Source: an uncultured Acidobacteriota bacterium
GTDB lineage: Bacteria > Acidobacteriota > Terriglobia > Bryobacterales > Bryobacteraceae
Assembly (NCBI GenBank): GCA_902826685.1
Contig: CADEFT010000002.1
Coordinates: forward strand, 62,001 to 126,000
Reading direction: 5' to 3'
Length of the DNA: 64,000 nt
Shown here: positions 25,161 to 33,291 of the stretch, piece by piece
Numbering within the stretch: position 1 is the stretch's first letter
How the letters are laid out: every line of letters begins with the position of its first letter
The notes under the pieces: model-generated
Told to the model about the DNA's origin: nothing
The model's input: only the letters and a program-made list of their open reading frames with translations
Database searches by the model: none
Position numbers and translations under genes: made by a program

Positions 25161-26461
25161 AAGCCCTTCTCCATCGGCATGGCGAGCGGCGGCTCGGCCA
25201 GAAAGTCCAGAGTCTTCATCTGTTCCACGGCCTGCCGCACATCCTCTTCCAAGGCCGGTTCGAGCGTGATTACGAACGGCAGGCTCTGTTTCGTATCGGA
25301 AGGCAACTGCAGCACGGCGTCGAGCGAGATGTTCTTCTCCGCGAGGATACCGGCCAGAGCGGCGATAATGCCAGGCCGGTCGTGCACGCGGAATCGCAGA
25401 TAGAACGCGCTTTTGCGCAGCGTGACCGCCAGCGGCCGGTTCTCGCCCAGCCGCTTATGGGCGAACGGCGACACGCGCTCCGGACTCCCGGAGCGAATCT
25501 CGCGCGCCACCCGCATCAGATCGCTGACGACGGCGACACCGGTCGGCTGCGGCCCGGCGCCGCGGCCGTAGTAGAACGTATCCTGCCCGTAGTGTCCGCG
25601 CACCCAGATTGCATTGTACGCGCCTTGAACGCTGGCGAGAATCGCCGATTGGGGAATCAGCGCCGGCCGCACGGAAAGGAACAGCCCGGCGGAGGTCTGC
25701 CAGGCCCCGCAAGCCAGCTTGATGGTGTGACCCAGGCGATGGGCGTATTGAAAATCGATGGGTTCGATTCGCCGGATGCCTTCGGTGTAAATGTCGGCGG
25801 GTACGATGCGCTCGCCGAACGCCAGCGCCGCCAGAATGGCCAGCTTCGACCGGGCATCGTAGCCATCGATATCGGCGCTGGGGTCGGCCTCGGCGTATCC
25901 CAGGCGCTGCGCTTCCATTAAAACCGCGCCGAAATCGGAACCATGGCGCTCGATCTCCGTCAGTATGTAGTTACTGGTGCCATTCAAGATGCCCTGCAGC
26001 GCCGCCACCCGATCGCCGGAAATGCCTTCGCGCAGCACGGTGTGGATGGGAATCCCGCCCGCCACGCTCGCCTCCATCGCAAGGTTGATGCCGGCGTTGA
26101 TGGCGCGATCCCAGATCTCGGCGCCTTCAAGCGCCATCAGCTCTTTATTGGCCGTCACCACCGATTTCTTCGCGGCGATGGCCGCTTCCACCAGTGCTTT
26201 GGCGTCCCTGGTGCCGCCCACCAGTTCCGCCACGATATCGACCTCGGGATCGGCGACGACTTCGCGCCAGTCGGTTGTCGTCTTCACACCGGCCATCCCT
26301 GGCGGCAGATTCTTTGCCCGCACCGAGCGGCTGCAGACCACTTTCACCGCCAGCCGGAAACCCAGCTTCTGGGCGATCTGTTCCGCGTTCTCCGCCAGGA
26401 TCGACAGAGTGCCGGAACCGACGTTCCCCAGGCCGACGATTCCCACATTAACTTGTTGCAT
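25157..26461 (-). CDS. hom: homoserine dehydrogenase
   Basis: 434 residues, with the three expected domains. The nucleotide-binding part has GIVGLGNVGSG (7-17). The catalytic part has TANKELMA (around 103-110), GTSNYILTEI and GYAEADPSADIDGYDA. A C-terminal ACT domain (about 350-425, LRFRVHDRPGIIAALAGIL) is the usual site of threonine feedback inhibition. The enzyme reduces aspartate semialdehyde to homoserine on the way to threonine, methionine and isoleucine. It leads a three-gene operon (hom, methyltransferase, nitrilase). thrB lies at 49357, not adjacent. Confidence 0.97.
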   Translation of the reverse strand: MQQVNVGIVGLGNVGSGTLSILAENAEQIAQKLGFRLAVKVVCSRSVRAKNLPPGMAGVKTTTDWREVVADPEVDIVAELVGGTRDAKALVEAAIAAKKSVVTANKELMALEGAEIWDRAINAGINLAMEASVAGGIPIHTVLREGISGDRVAALQGILNGTSNYILTEIERHGSDFGAVLMEAQRLGYAEADPSADIDGYDARSKLAILAALAFGERIVPADIYTEGIRRIEPIDFQYAHRLGHTIKLACGAWQTSAGLFLSVRPALIPQSAILASVQGAYNAIWVRGHYGQDTFYYGRGAGPQPTGVAVVSDLMRVAREIRSGSPERVSPFAHKRLGENRPLAVTLRKSAFYLRFRVHDRPGIIAALAGILAEKNISLDAVLQLPSDTKQSLPFVITLEPALEEDVRQAVEQMKTLDFLAEPPLAMPMEKGL

Positions 26462-26491
26462 TCAAGGGATATGATAACAACCAGGCGTATT

Positions 26492-26785
26492 ATGACCCGC
26501 TTTGTTCTGCTCTACTCGCTGCTGGCCGTGACGCTTGCCGCACAGAAGCCCGCTGAAACGGAGCTGCCGCGCCTGCCCGACGGCCGCTCCCAATCGGAGG
26601 CCATTCTCAAGGATGAGCATGCCAAGTCGCTCAAGGATGCCGCCGAGATTTTGAAGCTGGCCGAAGAATTGAAACTGGAGCTCGAAAAGAATGATCGCCA
26701 CGTGCTTTCGGTCGGCGCGTTGAAGAAGACCGATGAGATCGAGAAGCTGGTGAAACGGATCCGCGGCCGGATGCGAAGGTTCTGA
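26492..26785 (+). CDS. small exported helical protein
   Basis: 97 residues from ATG 26492 (AGG 6 nt upstream). An in-frame ATG at 26471 is also possible, but its AAGGGA is only 1-2 nt away. A signal peptide (MTRFVLLYSLLAVTLAAQ) leads to a charged helical body, SLKDAAEILKLAEELKLELEK, ending in a very basic tail (KRIRGRMRRF). I do not recognise a family. It is divergent from hom and ends 1 bp before the stop of the sulfatase. Confidence 0.7.
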   Translation: MTRFVLLYSLLAVTLAAQKPAETELPRLPDGRSQSEAILKDEHAKSLKDAAEILKLAEELKLELEKNDRHVLSVGALKKTDEIEKLVKRIRGRMRRF

Positions 26786-26786
26786 C

Positions 26787-28199
26787 TTATTTGGCGGTGA
26801 CGGGTCCGCTGGGTTCGCCTGCTTCGCGCTCCCGCGCCGGATCGTATTTCGGATTCGGCTGTGGAATCTGGGCGCCAGTTTCCCGTAGCCAATTCTCCAG
26901 GCGGCGGCGCATGGAGGCCGTCTTGGCGGGCTGAGCGGCGGCCAGGTCCTTCGACTCGCCGATGTCGTTCTTCAAATCGTAAAGCTCGACGCGGTTGTCC
27001 TCGAAAAACAGAATCAGCTTGTCATTACCGCGCCGCATCGCCGCCGAGGGCCGGCCGAGTTGCGGGCTGTAGTGTGGATAGTGCCAGAACAGATCGCGAT
27101 CGATGGCCCGCCCGTTCTTCAACACACCCGTCAGACTGCGCCCATCAAAATGAGTCTTCGTCTTGACTCCCGCGATGTCGGCGAAGGTGGGGGCATAATC
27201 GTAGGCGGCAACCGGTTCGTCGCTTGAGCTTCCCTCACGCGTCACGCCCGGCCAGCGGATGATCGTGGGCACGCGGATGCCGCCTTCATACAGATGTCCC
27301 TTGCCGGCTCGCAAGGGCAGGTTCGAAGTCACCGGGCGATTCTTCCACTCGCGCGACGACACTCCGCCGTTGTCGCCCGTAAACACGACCACCGTGTTAT
27401 CGTCAACACCCGACTGGCGAAGAGCGTCCATCACGCGGCCCACGCTTTCGTCCATGCTCTCGATCATCGCCGCATAGATTTCGAAATTCTGCCCGCCGTT
27501 GCGAGGCTTGGCGTCGTATTTCCGGATCTTATCGGCCTTGGCCTCGATGGGCGTGTGCACGGCGAAATGCGGCAGGTAGAGGAAGAACGGCCGGTCTTTG
27601 CTTGTGTGAATGAAATCGACGGCGAGGTCGGTGAGCCGGTCGGTTAGGTAGTCGCCGTCCTTGCCATCGAGTGGGATTTTCTTCTTCCAGGCGGGATAGA
27701 AGAAATTGTTAGTCGAGCCCGCTTCGTCACCGGCCAGGCCCACGTCGAAGCCGCGATGGGTGGGCAGGTTGCCGGCCGCGCCCAGATGCCACTTGCCAAT
27801 GCACGCGGAACGATAGCCGGCGCCGCGCAGCATCTGCGCGATGGTCGTTTCTTGCTTCGCCAACTCCAGGCGTGCATTCGGTTGCAGCACCCTGGTGTAG
27901 GGAAAGCGGTTGGTGGCGCCCTGCAGATGCGCCGTCACGCGGAGCCGCGCCGGATACTTGCCGGTCAGGATCGCCGCCCGTGTAGGCGAACAAACCGGGC
28001 TGGCGGAATAGCCATTGGTGAATACGGTTCCAGCGCGCGCCAGCCGGTCGATATTCGGAGTCTCGTAGTAGGTGCTGCCGTTATAGCCGGTGTCGCGCCA
28101 CCCGTAGTCGTCAATCAGAATGAAGACGAAGTTGGGCGGGCGCCGGCCGCCGGCGAAAGGCGCGGCGAGCGTTGTCGAAAGGAACTGGCGGCGCGTCAT
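26787..28199 (-). CDS. sulfatase (arylsulfatase family)
   Basis: 470 residues. Exported: MTRRQFLSTTLAAPFAGG resembles a short Tat-type leader. Key sulfatase features are FILIDDYGWRD (metal Asp pair), C70-S-P-T-R (the formylglycine site; Cys type), HLGAAGNLPTHRGFD, and VVFTGDNGG (metal Asp/Asn). It removes sulfate esters, probably from sulfated polysaccharides. The Cys-type site requires a formylglycine-generating enzyme or anSME, not seen in the window. It follows the cupin anti-sigma gene by 19 bp on the same strand and could belong to that transcript. Confidence 0.95.
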   Translation of the reverse strand: MTRRQFLSTTLAAPFAGGRRPPNFVFILIDDYGWRDTGYNGSTYYETPNIDRLARAGTVFTNGYSASPVCSPTRAAILTGKYPARLRVTAHLQGATNRFPYTRVLQPNARLELAKQETTIAQMLRGAGYRSACIGKWHLGAAGNLPTHRGFDVGLAGDEAGSTNNFFYPAWKKKIPLDGKDGDYLTDRLTDLAVDFIHTSKDRPFFLYLPHFAVHTPIEAKADKIRKYDAKPRNGGQNFEIYAAMIESMDESVGRVMDALRQSGVDDNTVVVFTGDNGGVSSREWKNRPVTSNLPLRAGKGHLYEGGIRVPTIIRWPGVTREGSSSDEPVAAYDYAPTFADIAGVKTKTHFDGRSLTGVLKNGRAIDRDLFWHYPHYSPQLGRPSAAMRRGNDKLILFFEDNRVELYDLKNDIGESKDLAAAQPAKTASMRRRLENWLRETGAQIPQPNPKYDPAREREAGEPSGPVTAK

Positions 28200-28218
28200 T
28201 CATCGCCGATTGTACTGC

Positions 28219-28809
28219 TTATCCGTAGACCTCGTCGTGGACCGAGGAAACGATGATGACCGTGCAGCCGCCGTCGGATGTGAGATAGGCGTGATTGGAA
28301 CCTGGCACCGCCGTGGTGAAGTCGCCCTCATGCAGATGCAGCGCGTCGCCCAGCCGGATGTCGCCTTCAATCACGTAACATTGCTCTTCGGCGGTGTGGT
28401 GGTGGCACGGGTAGAGCGCGCCGGGGTCGAGCTTGAGCAGGGAAGTGGCCATGCCGGCGATCTTGTCGAGGTAGAGCAGCTTGGCGGCGACGCCGGGGTA
28501 AGGGGTTGGCCGCCAGTCGCCTTGCCCCTGCCGCAGCACGAAAACACCCGATACTTCTTCCTTCAACATGGGGCGGCTGGCCATCTTCTGCCGATGGACT
28601 TCGGTGAGAAGCTTTGAGCGCAGCTCGGCCCTCGGCTCGGCTTCGACCGCCGCGAGCCCGATGCGAGCGGTCACTTCCTCCCATTCGGCCAGCTCCGCCT
28701 TCAAAGCGTCGCTTGCGGCGAGCGTCCGTTCGAAAAGACGGCGCTCGTCATCGTCAAGCAGGCCCAGACCGTACAGACATACCCAATCTTGAGGCTGGCC
28801 GGGGCTCAT
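28219..28809 (-). CDS. cupin-domain anti-sigma factor (RskA-like N-terminus)
   Basis: 196 residues in two parts. The N-terminus (about 8-80) has the RskA-type pattern LYGLGLLDDDERRLFERTLAA, and lacks the H-x3-C-x2-C zinc motif. The C-terminus (about 95-190) is a ChrR-like cupin: PCHHHTAEEQCYVIEGDI, then HLHEGDFTTAVPGSNH, with His and Glu placed to bind a metal. In ChrR the cupin is needed to release the sigma factor on singlet-oxygen stress. The start overlaps the sigma gene stop by 4 nt, which supports partnership. It has no membrane segment, so it is cytosolic. Confidence 0.88.
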   Translation of the reverse strand: MSPGQPQDWVCLYGLGLLDDDERRLFERTLAASDALKAELAEWEEVTARIGLAAVEAEPRAELRSKLLTEVHRQKMASRPMLKEEVSGVFVLRQGQGDWRPTPYPGVAAKLLYLDKIAGMATSLLKLDPGALYPCHHHTAEEQCYVIEGDIRLGDALHLHEGDFTTAVPGSNHAYLTSDGGCTVIIVSSVHDEVYG

Positions 28810-29429
28810 GTCCCCGCCTCCTGATGGCCTAGGTTAAATCCGATTACCAAGTGATCCTTCAGCTTCATCATACCCAAGCGGATTCGAGTTTTGACCGTGC
28901 CTAAAGGTTCCCCCAGCCGCTCGGCCAGCTCGGCGTGCGACAACCCATGAAAGAAAGCCAGCTCCAACGCCTGGCGCTGCTCCACGGGCAGTTTTTGCAG
29001 CGCCGATTTCACGATGGCCCGTTGCTGGGAGGACGCGCTTTGCTCCTCAGGCGTTGCCGTGGCGGACGGCATATCGAACGGAACGCCAGACCGATCCACG
29101 TTTTTTTGCCTGGAGGCGCGTGCCCGCAGCTTGTCGAGCGCGCGTGTCCGGGCCAGAGTCAACAGCCACGCCATCACGGTGCCACGCCCCGGTTCGAAGG
29201 TTTTGGCGCTGCGCCATACCTGGTTGTACACATCGAGAGTGACCTCTTCCGCATCCTCGCTGTTAGCTAATACGCGCAAAGCGAGGCCGTAGATTGTCCG
29301 GTGCGTGGAATCGTAGAGAATTGCGAGAGAATTTTCGTTCCCGCCGGCAATCTGAGACAACAGATCGCCCCAGGCTATCTCTCCGGGCAACTTCCGGAAG
29401 AGGCCAGAAACTGGGCTCGTCGGTTGCAA
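28806..29429 (-). CDS. ECF RNA polymerase sigma factor (SigK-like)
   Basis: 207 residues from TTG 29429. Region 2 (about 25-95) has LAILYDSTHRTIYGLALRVL, DAEEVTLDVYNQVW and MAWLLTLARTRALDKLR. Region 4 (about 130-190) has LPVEQRQALELAFFHGLSHAELAERLGEPLGTVKTRI. It is of the type paired with RskA- or ChrR-like anti-sigma factors. It lies 11 bp after DUF2239 and overlaps the anti-sigma gene by 4 nt, so the three form an operon. There is no good Shine-Dalgarno site, so translation may depend on upstream coupling. Confidence 0.93.
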   Translation of the reverse strand: MQPTSPVSGLFRKLPGEIAWGDLLSQIAGGNENSLAILYDSTHRTIYGLALRVLANSEDAEEVTLDVYNQVWRSAKTFEPGRGTVMAWLLTLARTRALDKLRARASRQKNVDRSGVPFDMPSATATPEEQSASSQQRAIVKSALQKLPVEQRQALELAFFHGLSHAELAERLGEPLGTVKTRIRLGMMKLKDHLVIGFNLGHQEAGT

Positions 29430-29440
29430 GTTCTACAATC

Positions 29441-30040
29441 TTAATCGGAAACCTCCCCATTTGCGCAACTAAAATCTGAAGGATCCGCCATTGCGGGCAG
29501 GGCCAGTTGGAAGGCGTGAGCGCGGATGTCCGGGGGCCACGATTCCGTACACTCTTCGAAGCGCTGGCGCTTGCCCGCAAACAACGCCCGCAACGCCTCT
29601 TCAAATCCGGCTTCGTTGCCCGCCATGACGGTGAGGAAGCGATAAGCCGATTCTTGCGCCTTTCGCCGCAAGTCCTTTCCGCCATTCGTCTTTCTGGCAT
29701 TGTCGATGAGCTTCCGTAACGCCACCGAGGCGCCGCCCGGCTGGCCGTTCAGCCAATCCCAATGGCGCGGCAACAGCGTCACCTCTCGCGCCACCACGCC
29801 CAGCTTCGGCCGCCCCGGCCCTCGCAGAGGAGCGGCCGCCGGCGGATGCGAAAGCCGCGCCCGAACGTCCTCTGGCGTGCCTCTGAAGTCGATTTCGGCC
29901 AACTGACTGGTTTGCTGGTCGAAGATCAGAACCGAAGCCTCGCCGCTGCGGTCCAATACCGACTTGGCCGCCACCGCGACCGCGACCAAATCTCCGCTGG
30001 CGATGTGCCGCGAACCTTCGAATGCGATGTACGTTTCCAT
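29441..30040 (-). CDS. DUF2239 family protein
   Basis: 199 residues. The N-terminal half (about 1-75) begins METYIAFEGSRHIASGDL and contains VLIFDQQTSQLAEIDFRGT. The middle has GRPKLGVVAREVTLLPRHWDWL then QPGGASVALRKLIDNARK, the block by which I recognise DUF2239. This block reads like a ribbon-helix-helix (strand VTLLP, two helices, GGASVALRKLI), so DNA binding is plausible. It is the first gene of a leftward unit with an ECF sigma factor and a cupin anti-sigma factor. Its promoter carries two palindromes that would suit autoregulation. Biochemical function of the family is unknown to me. Confidence 0.85.
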   Translation of the reverse strand: METYIAFEGSRHIASGDLVAVAVAAKSVLDRSGEASVLIFDQQTSQLAEIDFRGTPEDVRARLSHPPAAAPLRGPGRPKLGVVAREVTLLPRHWDWLNGQPGGASVALRKLIDNARKTNGGKDLRRKAQESAYRFLTVMAGNEAGFEEALRALFAGKRQRFEECTESWPPDIRAHAFQLALPAMADPSDFSCANGEVSD

Positions 30041-30090
30041 AATTTTACCCGGCTGAAATTATTTTACCCGGATAAAACGAAGATTGTCAA
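30041..30090 (-). promoter_or_regulatory. DUF2239 promoter with two palindromic operators
   Basis: On the minus strand TTGACA (30085-30090) and TAAAAT (30061-30066) are spaced by 18 bp, a good sigma-70 promoter. TTTTACCCGGATAAAA (30062-30077) is a palindrome covering the spacer and the -10 box. AATTTTACCCGGCTGAAATT (30041-30060) is a second palindrome, adjacent to the start codon. Both share ATTTTACCCGG with a 19-bp period. A protein bound at both would block initiation. Confidence 0.72.
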
Positions 30091-30099
30091 TATGCGAGA

Positions 30100-30927
30100 A
30101 TGCGACTCATGCCCTTTGCGGTCACGCTGCGCTGTCCGCCCGATGAAGCGGAGTTCCGGCTGGCCGAATCGATCGGGTTCGATACCTCGGGCATCGAGCA
30201 GTTGGAAGACGGTATCCGCGCGCATTTCGAGAGCCGCGCCGAAGCGGAGCGTTTCGCGGCCGAGGTGGGCGGTGAAATCGAGACCATCGAAGCCCGCAAC
30301 TGGGCCGAGGAGTGGCAGCGTCAATGGCGGCCGGTCGAAGTGGGCCGGCGCTTCTATTTGAGCCCGCCCTGGATGCCCGGCCCGGCGCCCACGGGCCGGA
30401 TTCGACTCGAGATGCGCCCGGGGCTGGTCTTTGGCGGCGGCGATCACGCCACCACTCAATTGTGCCTCGAACTGCTGGAAGACTACCTGCGGCCAGGGGA
30501 TGCTCTTGCCGATATCGGCTGCGGCTCCGGCATTCTGATGGACGGAGCGGCGGCGTTGGGGGCGGGCACGCTGGCCGGATGCGACATCGACTGGAACGCC
30601 GCCTGGGCCGCGGGCCAAATCCTCAACGCCCGCGCGCGTCCGGCGCTCGCCTTTCAAGGCTCGGCGAGCGCTCTCCGTTCCGGACGCGCGCGGATCGTCA
30701 CCGCCAACCTGCTGACCGGCGTGGTTGGCGGGTTGCTGCCCGAATTCGCCCGGATCCTCGAACCGGGAGGCATCCTGATCGCCTCAGGCTATCTCGACAC
30801 ACAGCGCGACCTGCTGACGGCGATTACCCTGGCGGCGGGCTTCGACGAACTCGAACAGAGGGCCCGCGACGGCTGGGCGGCCGGCGCGTTCAGATACTCA
30901 CCACGGGGCAAGGCGACGTGCGGATGA
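30100..30927 (+). CDS. prmA: ribosomal protein L11 methyltransferase-like
   Basis: 275 residues. Visible are the PrmA substrate-contact region NWAEEWQRQWRPVEVG, the LVFGGGDHATTQLCLELLE block (corresponding to the GTGxHxTT loop), motif I DIGCGSGIL, and the NLLTGVVGGLLPEF region (in place of the canonical NI). The usual GTG is GGG here. PrmA trimethylates ribosomal protein L11. Start ATG 30100 or 30109. It is divergent from DUF2239, and its 3' end overlaps the convergent stress-protein gene by 38 nt. Confidence 0.85.
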   Translation: MRLMPFAVTLRCPPDEAEFRLAESIGFDTSGIEQLEDGIRAHFESRAEAERFAAEVGGEIETIEARNWAEEWQRQWRPVEVGRRFYLSPPWMPGPAPTGRIRLEMRPGLVFGGGDHATTQLCLELLEDYLRPGDALADIGCGSGILMDGAAALGAGTLAGCDIDWNAAWAAGQILNARARPALAFQGSASALRSGRARIVTANLLTGVVGGLLPEFARILEPGGILIASGYLDTQRDLLTAITLAAGFDELEQRARDGWAAGAFRYSPRGKATCG

Positions 30928-31762
30928 TGGAGTAGGCGTGCGCGCGAATGCGCCCGAACACGCCGGCGGTGTGTCCGCGGCCCACGATCAGCAGTCCCGC
31001 CTTTTCCGCTTTGGCAAGCTCGGCGACTTTCAGCGCCACGTTGCCCGATTCGATCCTCACCTCGGCGTTGGTACCCGCCGCTTTCTGCAGGTCGGCGAGG
31101 CGCCCGGCGGCCTCCTCGGTGAAGCTGGTCTTCCAATCGGGATCGAAGACCTCGCCCGCCATATTCTCGAGCGCCGGGGTGACGTGGAAGATCACCAGCC
31201 GCGCCTCGGCGGCTTTGGCGAAGCAGTGCGCCCAGCGCAGCAGCTTCTCGCTCATCGGCCCAAGGTCGATCGCCACGCCGACGGTCCGCAACTGGATCTC
31301 TTCCGGGTCCGGAGCGTCTTCAAGGTGGGTGCCCGTCAGCACGGGGCAATCGGCATCGTGCAGCACTTTCGCCGTCACCGAGCCGAGCACGAAGCGGCGG
31401 AATCCACCGTAACCGTGCGTGGGCATCACTAGAAGATCGGCGCCGTGATCGTGCGCGTACTGCACGATCTTGCGGGCCGGATCCCCTTCAAGCAGCACGC
31501 GATTCAGTTTGTAGTGCTTCAACTCCTCGTCAAGGAAGTAGGACAGGTCTTTCTTGACCTGCTCGGTACGGGCCTCGGTATACTCCTGGACGATTCCACC
31601 GCCCAGGTCGGCCATGCTGTACTCATATTGCGGCGGCGGAAGCACGTGCAGCAGCGTCACTTCCGGATGGAAGTGCTTGTGGAGTGCGTCCAGAATGCGC
31701 GCCGCTCCCCGGCACCGATGAGAGAAGTCGACGGGTAGTACGACCTTGTTCAGTGCTAACAT
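30890..31762 (-). CDS. tandem universal stress protein (UspA) domains
   Basis: 290 residues in two Usp folds (about 1-145 and 158-290). Domain 1 has VVLPVDFSHRCRGAARILDAL and the ATP-loop candidate GADLLVMPTHGYGGFRRFVLGSV, which fits the G-x2-G-x9-G-(S/T) motif. Domain 2 has VGVAIDLGPMSEKLLRWA and ends with AGLLIVGRGHTAGVFGRIRAHAYSII, where the motif is changed, so it probably does not bind ATP. The protein is soluble, with a general stress role. It is divergent from the sigma-54 activator (160 bp between starts). Confidence 0.93.
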   Translation of the reverse strand: MLALNKVVLPVDFSHRCRGAARILDALHKHFHPEVTLLHVLPPPQYEYSMADLGGGIVQEYTEARTEQVKKDLSYFLDEELKHYKLNRVLLEGDPARKIVQYAHDHGADLLVMPTHGYGGFRRFVLGSVTAKVLHDADCPVLTGTHLEDAPDPEEIQLRTVGVAIDLGPMSEKLLRWAHCFAKAAEARLVIFHVTPALENMAGEVFDPDWKTSFTEEAAGRLADLQKAAGTNAEVRIESGNVALKVAELAKAEKAGLLIVGRGHTAGVFGRIRAHAYSIIRTSPCPVVSI

Positions 31763-31922
31763 CGCTCGCTCCTTTCATCTATTTTGTGAGCATTTGGAAG
31801 GCCATCGGGCGATCATGGGGTTTCCGTTGCGATCGCTGGGCGATAGAGCCACTTCGCCCGAATTCTGCGCGTTTTCACCCAATTGCTCTGCGATCCGGTA
31901 AACTGAACCCGGTAGACTCACG

Positions 31923-33257
31923 ATGTCCAAACTGCTTGAGCGATGGCGGCAGGCCAATGTGCTGGAGGCTGTTTTCGATCAGCTTTCCGACGCTATCGTG
32001 TTGTACGACGCGGACATGCAGATCACCGGGGTGAACCGCGCGGCGGAGCGTCTGTTCGGTTCCGACATCGACGAAATGGTGGGCCATCACTGCCGCGACG
32101 TGTTCCGGTGCGCAAATTGCGATAGCGATTGCGGCATGTTGCGTGGTGTCCACAAGCCCCAGTCGGCCAACGGCACGCTGCGGTTCCGCACCCGTCAGGG
32201 TACCGAGCGGCTGGCACTCATCCAAACCAACCTCATCACGGCCGAAGACGGAAAGGTGGAGGGCGCCATCGCCACCATCAAGGACATTTCGGACGAAACG
32301 CAGCCGCGCAAACGGGATGTGGTCGCCGAATCGGCTTCGATGAAGCAGATCATGAGTTTCGTGAGGCGCGTCGGCGCGAGCGAAGCCGCCACGATTCTGA
32401 TTGAAGGCGAGAATGGAACGGGCAAGGATCTGATCGCCAAGGCAATCCACTATTCGAGTCTGCGCCAGACCGAGCCCTTTATCGCCATCAACTGTGCCGC
32501 CATTCCCGAAACGCTGCTCGAAAGCGAATTGTTCGGCTATGAGAAGGGCGCCTTCACGGACGCGCGGGCGCAGAAGCGCGGCCTGTTTGAACTGGCCGAC
32601 CGCGGCACGCTGTTCCTCGATGAAATCGGGGAATTGCCGCTGATGCTGCAAGTCAAGCTGCTGCGCGTGCTCGAAGAGCAGACGTTTCGCCGCCTGGGCG
32701 GATTGAAAGACATTCAACTGGACCTGCGGGTCATTGCCGCCACCAACCGGAACCTGCGGGAAGCGGTAAAGGAGAGCGCCTTCCGCCAGGATCTGTATTA
32801 CCGGCTGAACGTCATTCACATCCAGATTCCGCCGCTGCGGGAGCGCGTGGAAGACATCCTGCCGCTGGCCCGGCATTTCCTCTCGCACTACAACGAAAAG
32901 TTTCACCGGCAGATCGAAGGGCTGAGCCGGGAAGCGGAACTGGTGCTGCTGGGGCATAGCTGGCCGGGCAATGTGCGCGAGCTGCGCAACGTGATCGAAC
33001 GCGCCATGATTCTGGAGGATTCGTCCTTCATCACGCCGGCGAGCCTGCCGCTTGGGGACGGCGGCGATTCGAGCTTTCCCCCGGCTACCCGCGTCCAGCC
33101 ATTCCCCAATGAAGGTGTTTCACTCGAGGATTCCGAGCGCGATCTGATCGCGCGAGCGCTGGAGAAGACCAACGGCAATCAGACGCAGGCGGCGCGGCTG
33201 CTGCGGATCACGCGCGACACACTGCGCTACAAGATGAAGAAGTTCAATCTGCGGTAG
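31923..33257 (+). CDS. PAS-domain sigma-54 dependent transcriptional activator
   Basis: 444 residues. The N-terminal PAS domain (about 10-125) contains a cysteine cluster C57-x5-C63-x2-C66-x3-C70. The AAA+ domain (about 135-365) has Walker A GENGTGKD (162-169), the sigma-54 contact loop GAFTDA (209-214), Walker B LFLDE (230-234), and the R-finger region [10 protein letters not shown]. The C-terminal Fis-type helix-turn-helix is [22 protein letters not shown]. There is no receiver domain or partner kinase nearby, so the PAS domain is likely the sensor. Targets may include the promoter at 7398; this is inferred. Confidence 0.95.
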   Translation: MSKLLERWRQANVLEAVFDQLSDAIVLYDADMQITGVNRAAERLFGSDIDEMVGHHCRDVFRCANCDSDCGMLRGVHKPQSANGTLRFRTRQGTERLALIQTNLITAEDGKVEGAIATIKDISDETQPRKRDVVAESASMKQIMSFVRRVGASEAATILIEGENGTGKDLIAKAIHYSSLRQTEPFIAINCAAIPETLLESELFGYEKGAFTDARAQKRGLFELADRGTLFLDEIGELPLMLQVKLLRVLEEQTFRRLGGLKDIQLDLRVIAATNRNLREAVKESAFRQDLYYRLNVIHIQIPPLRERVEDILPLARHFLSHYNEKFHRQIEGLSREAELVLLGHSWPGNVRELRNVIERAMILEDSSFITPASLPLGDGGDSSFPPATRVQPFPNEGVSLEDSERDLIARALEKTNGNQTQAARLLRITRDTLRYKMKKFNLR

Positions 33258-33291
33258 GCGATCGGCACTGGCGCCCACCCGTGTCTCCCGA

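Noticed and set aside
33258..33291. GATCGG/CCGATC pair between the sigma-54 activator and YfhO-like gene as terminator
   Set aside because: Only six pairs across a long loop and no T-tract.
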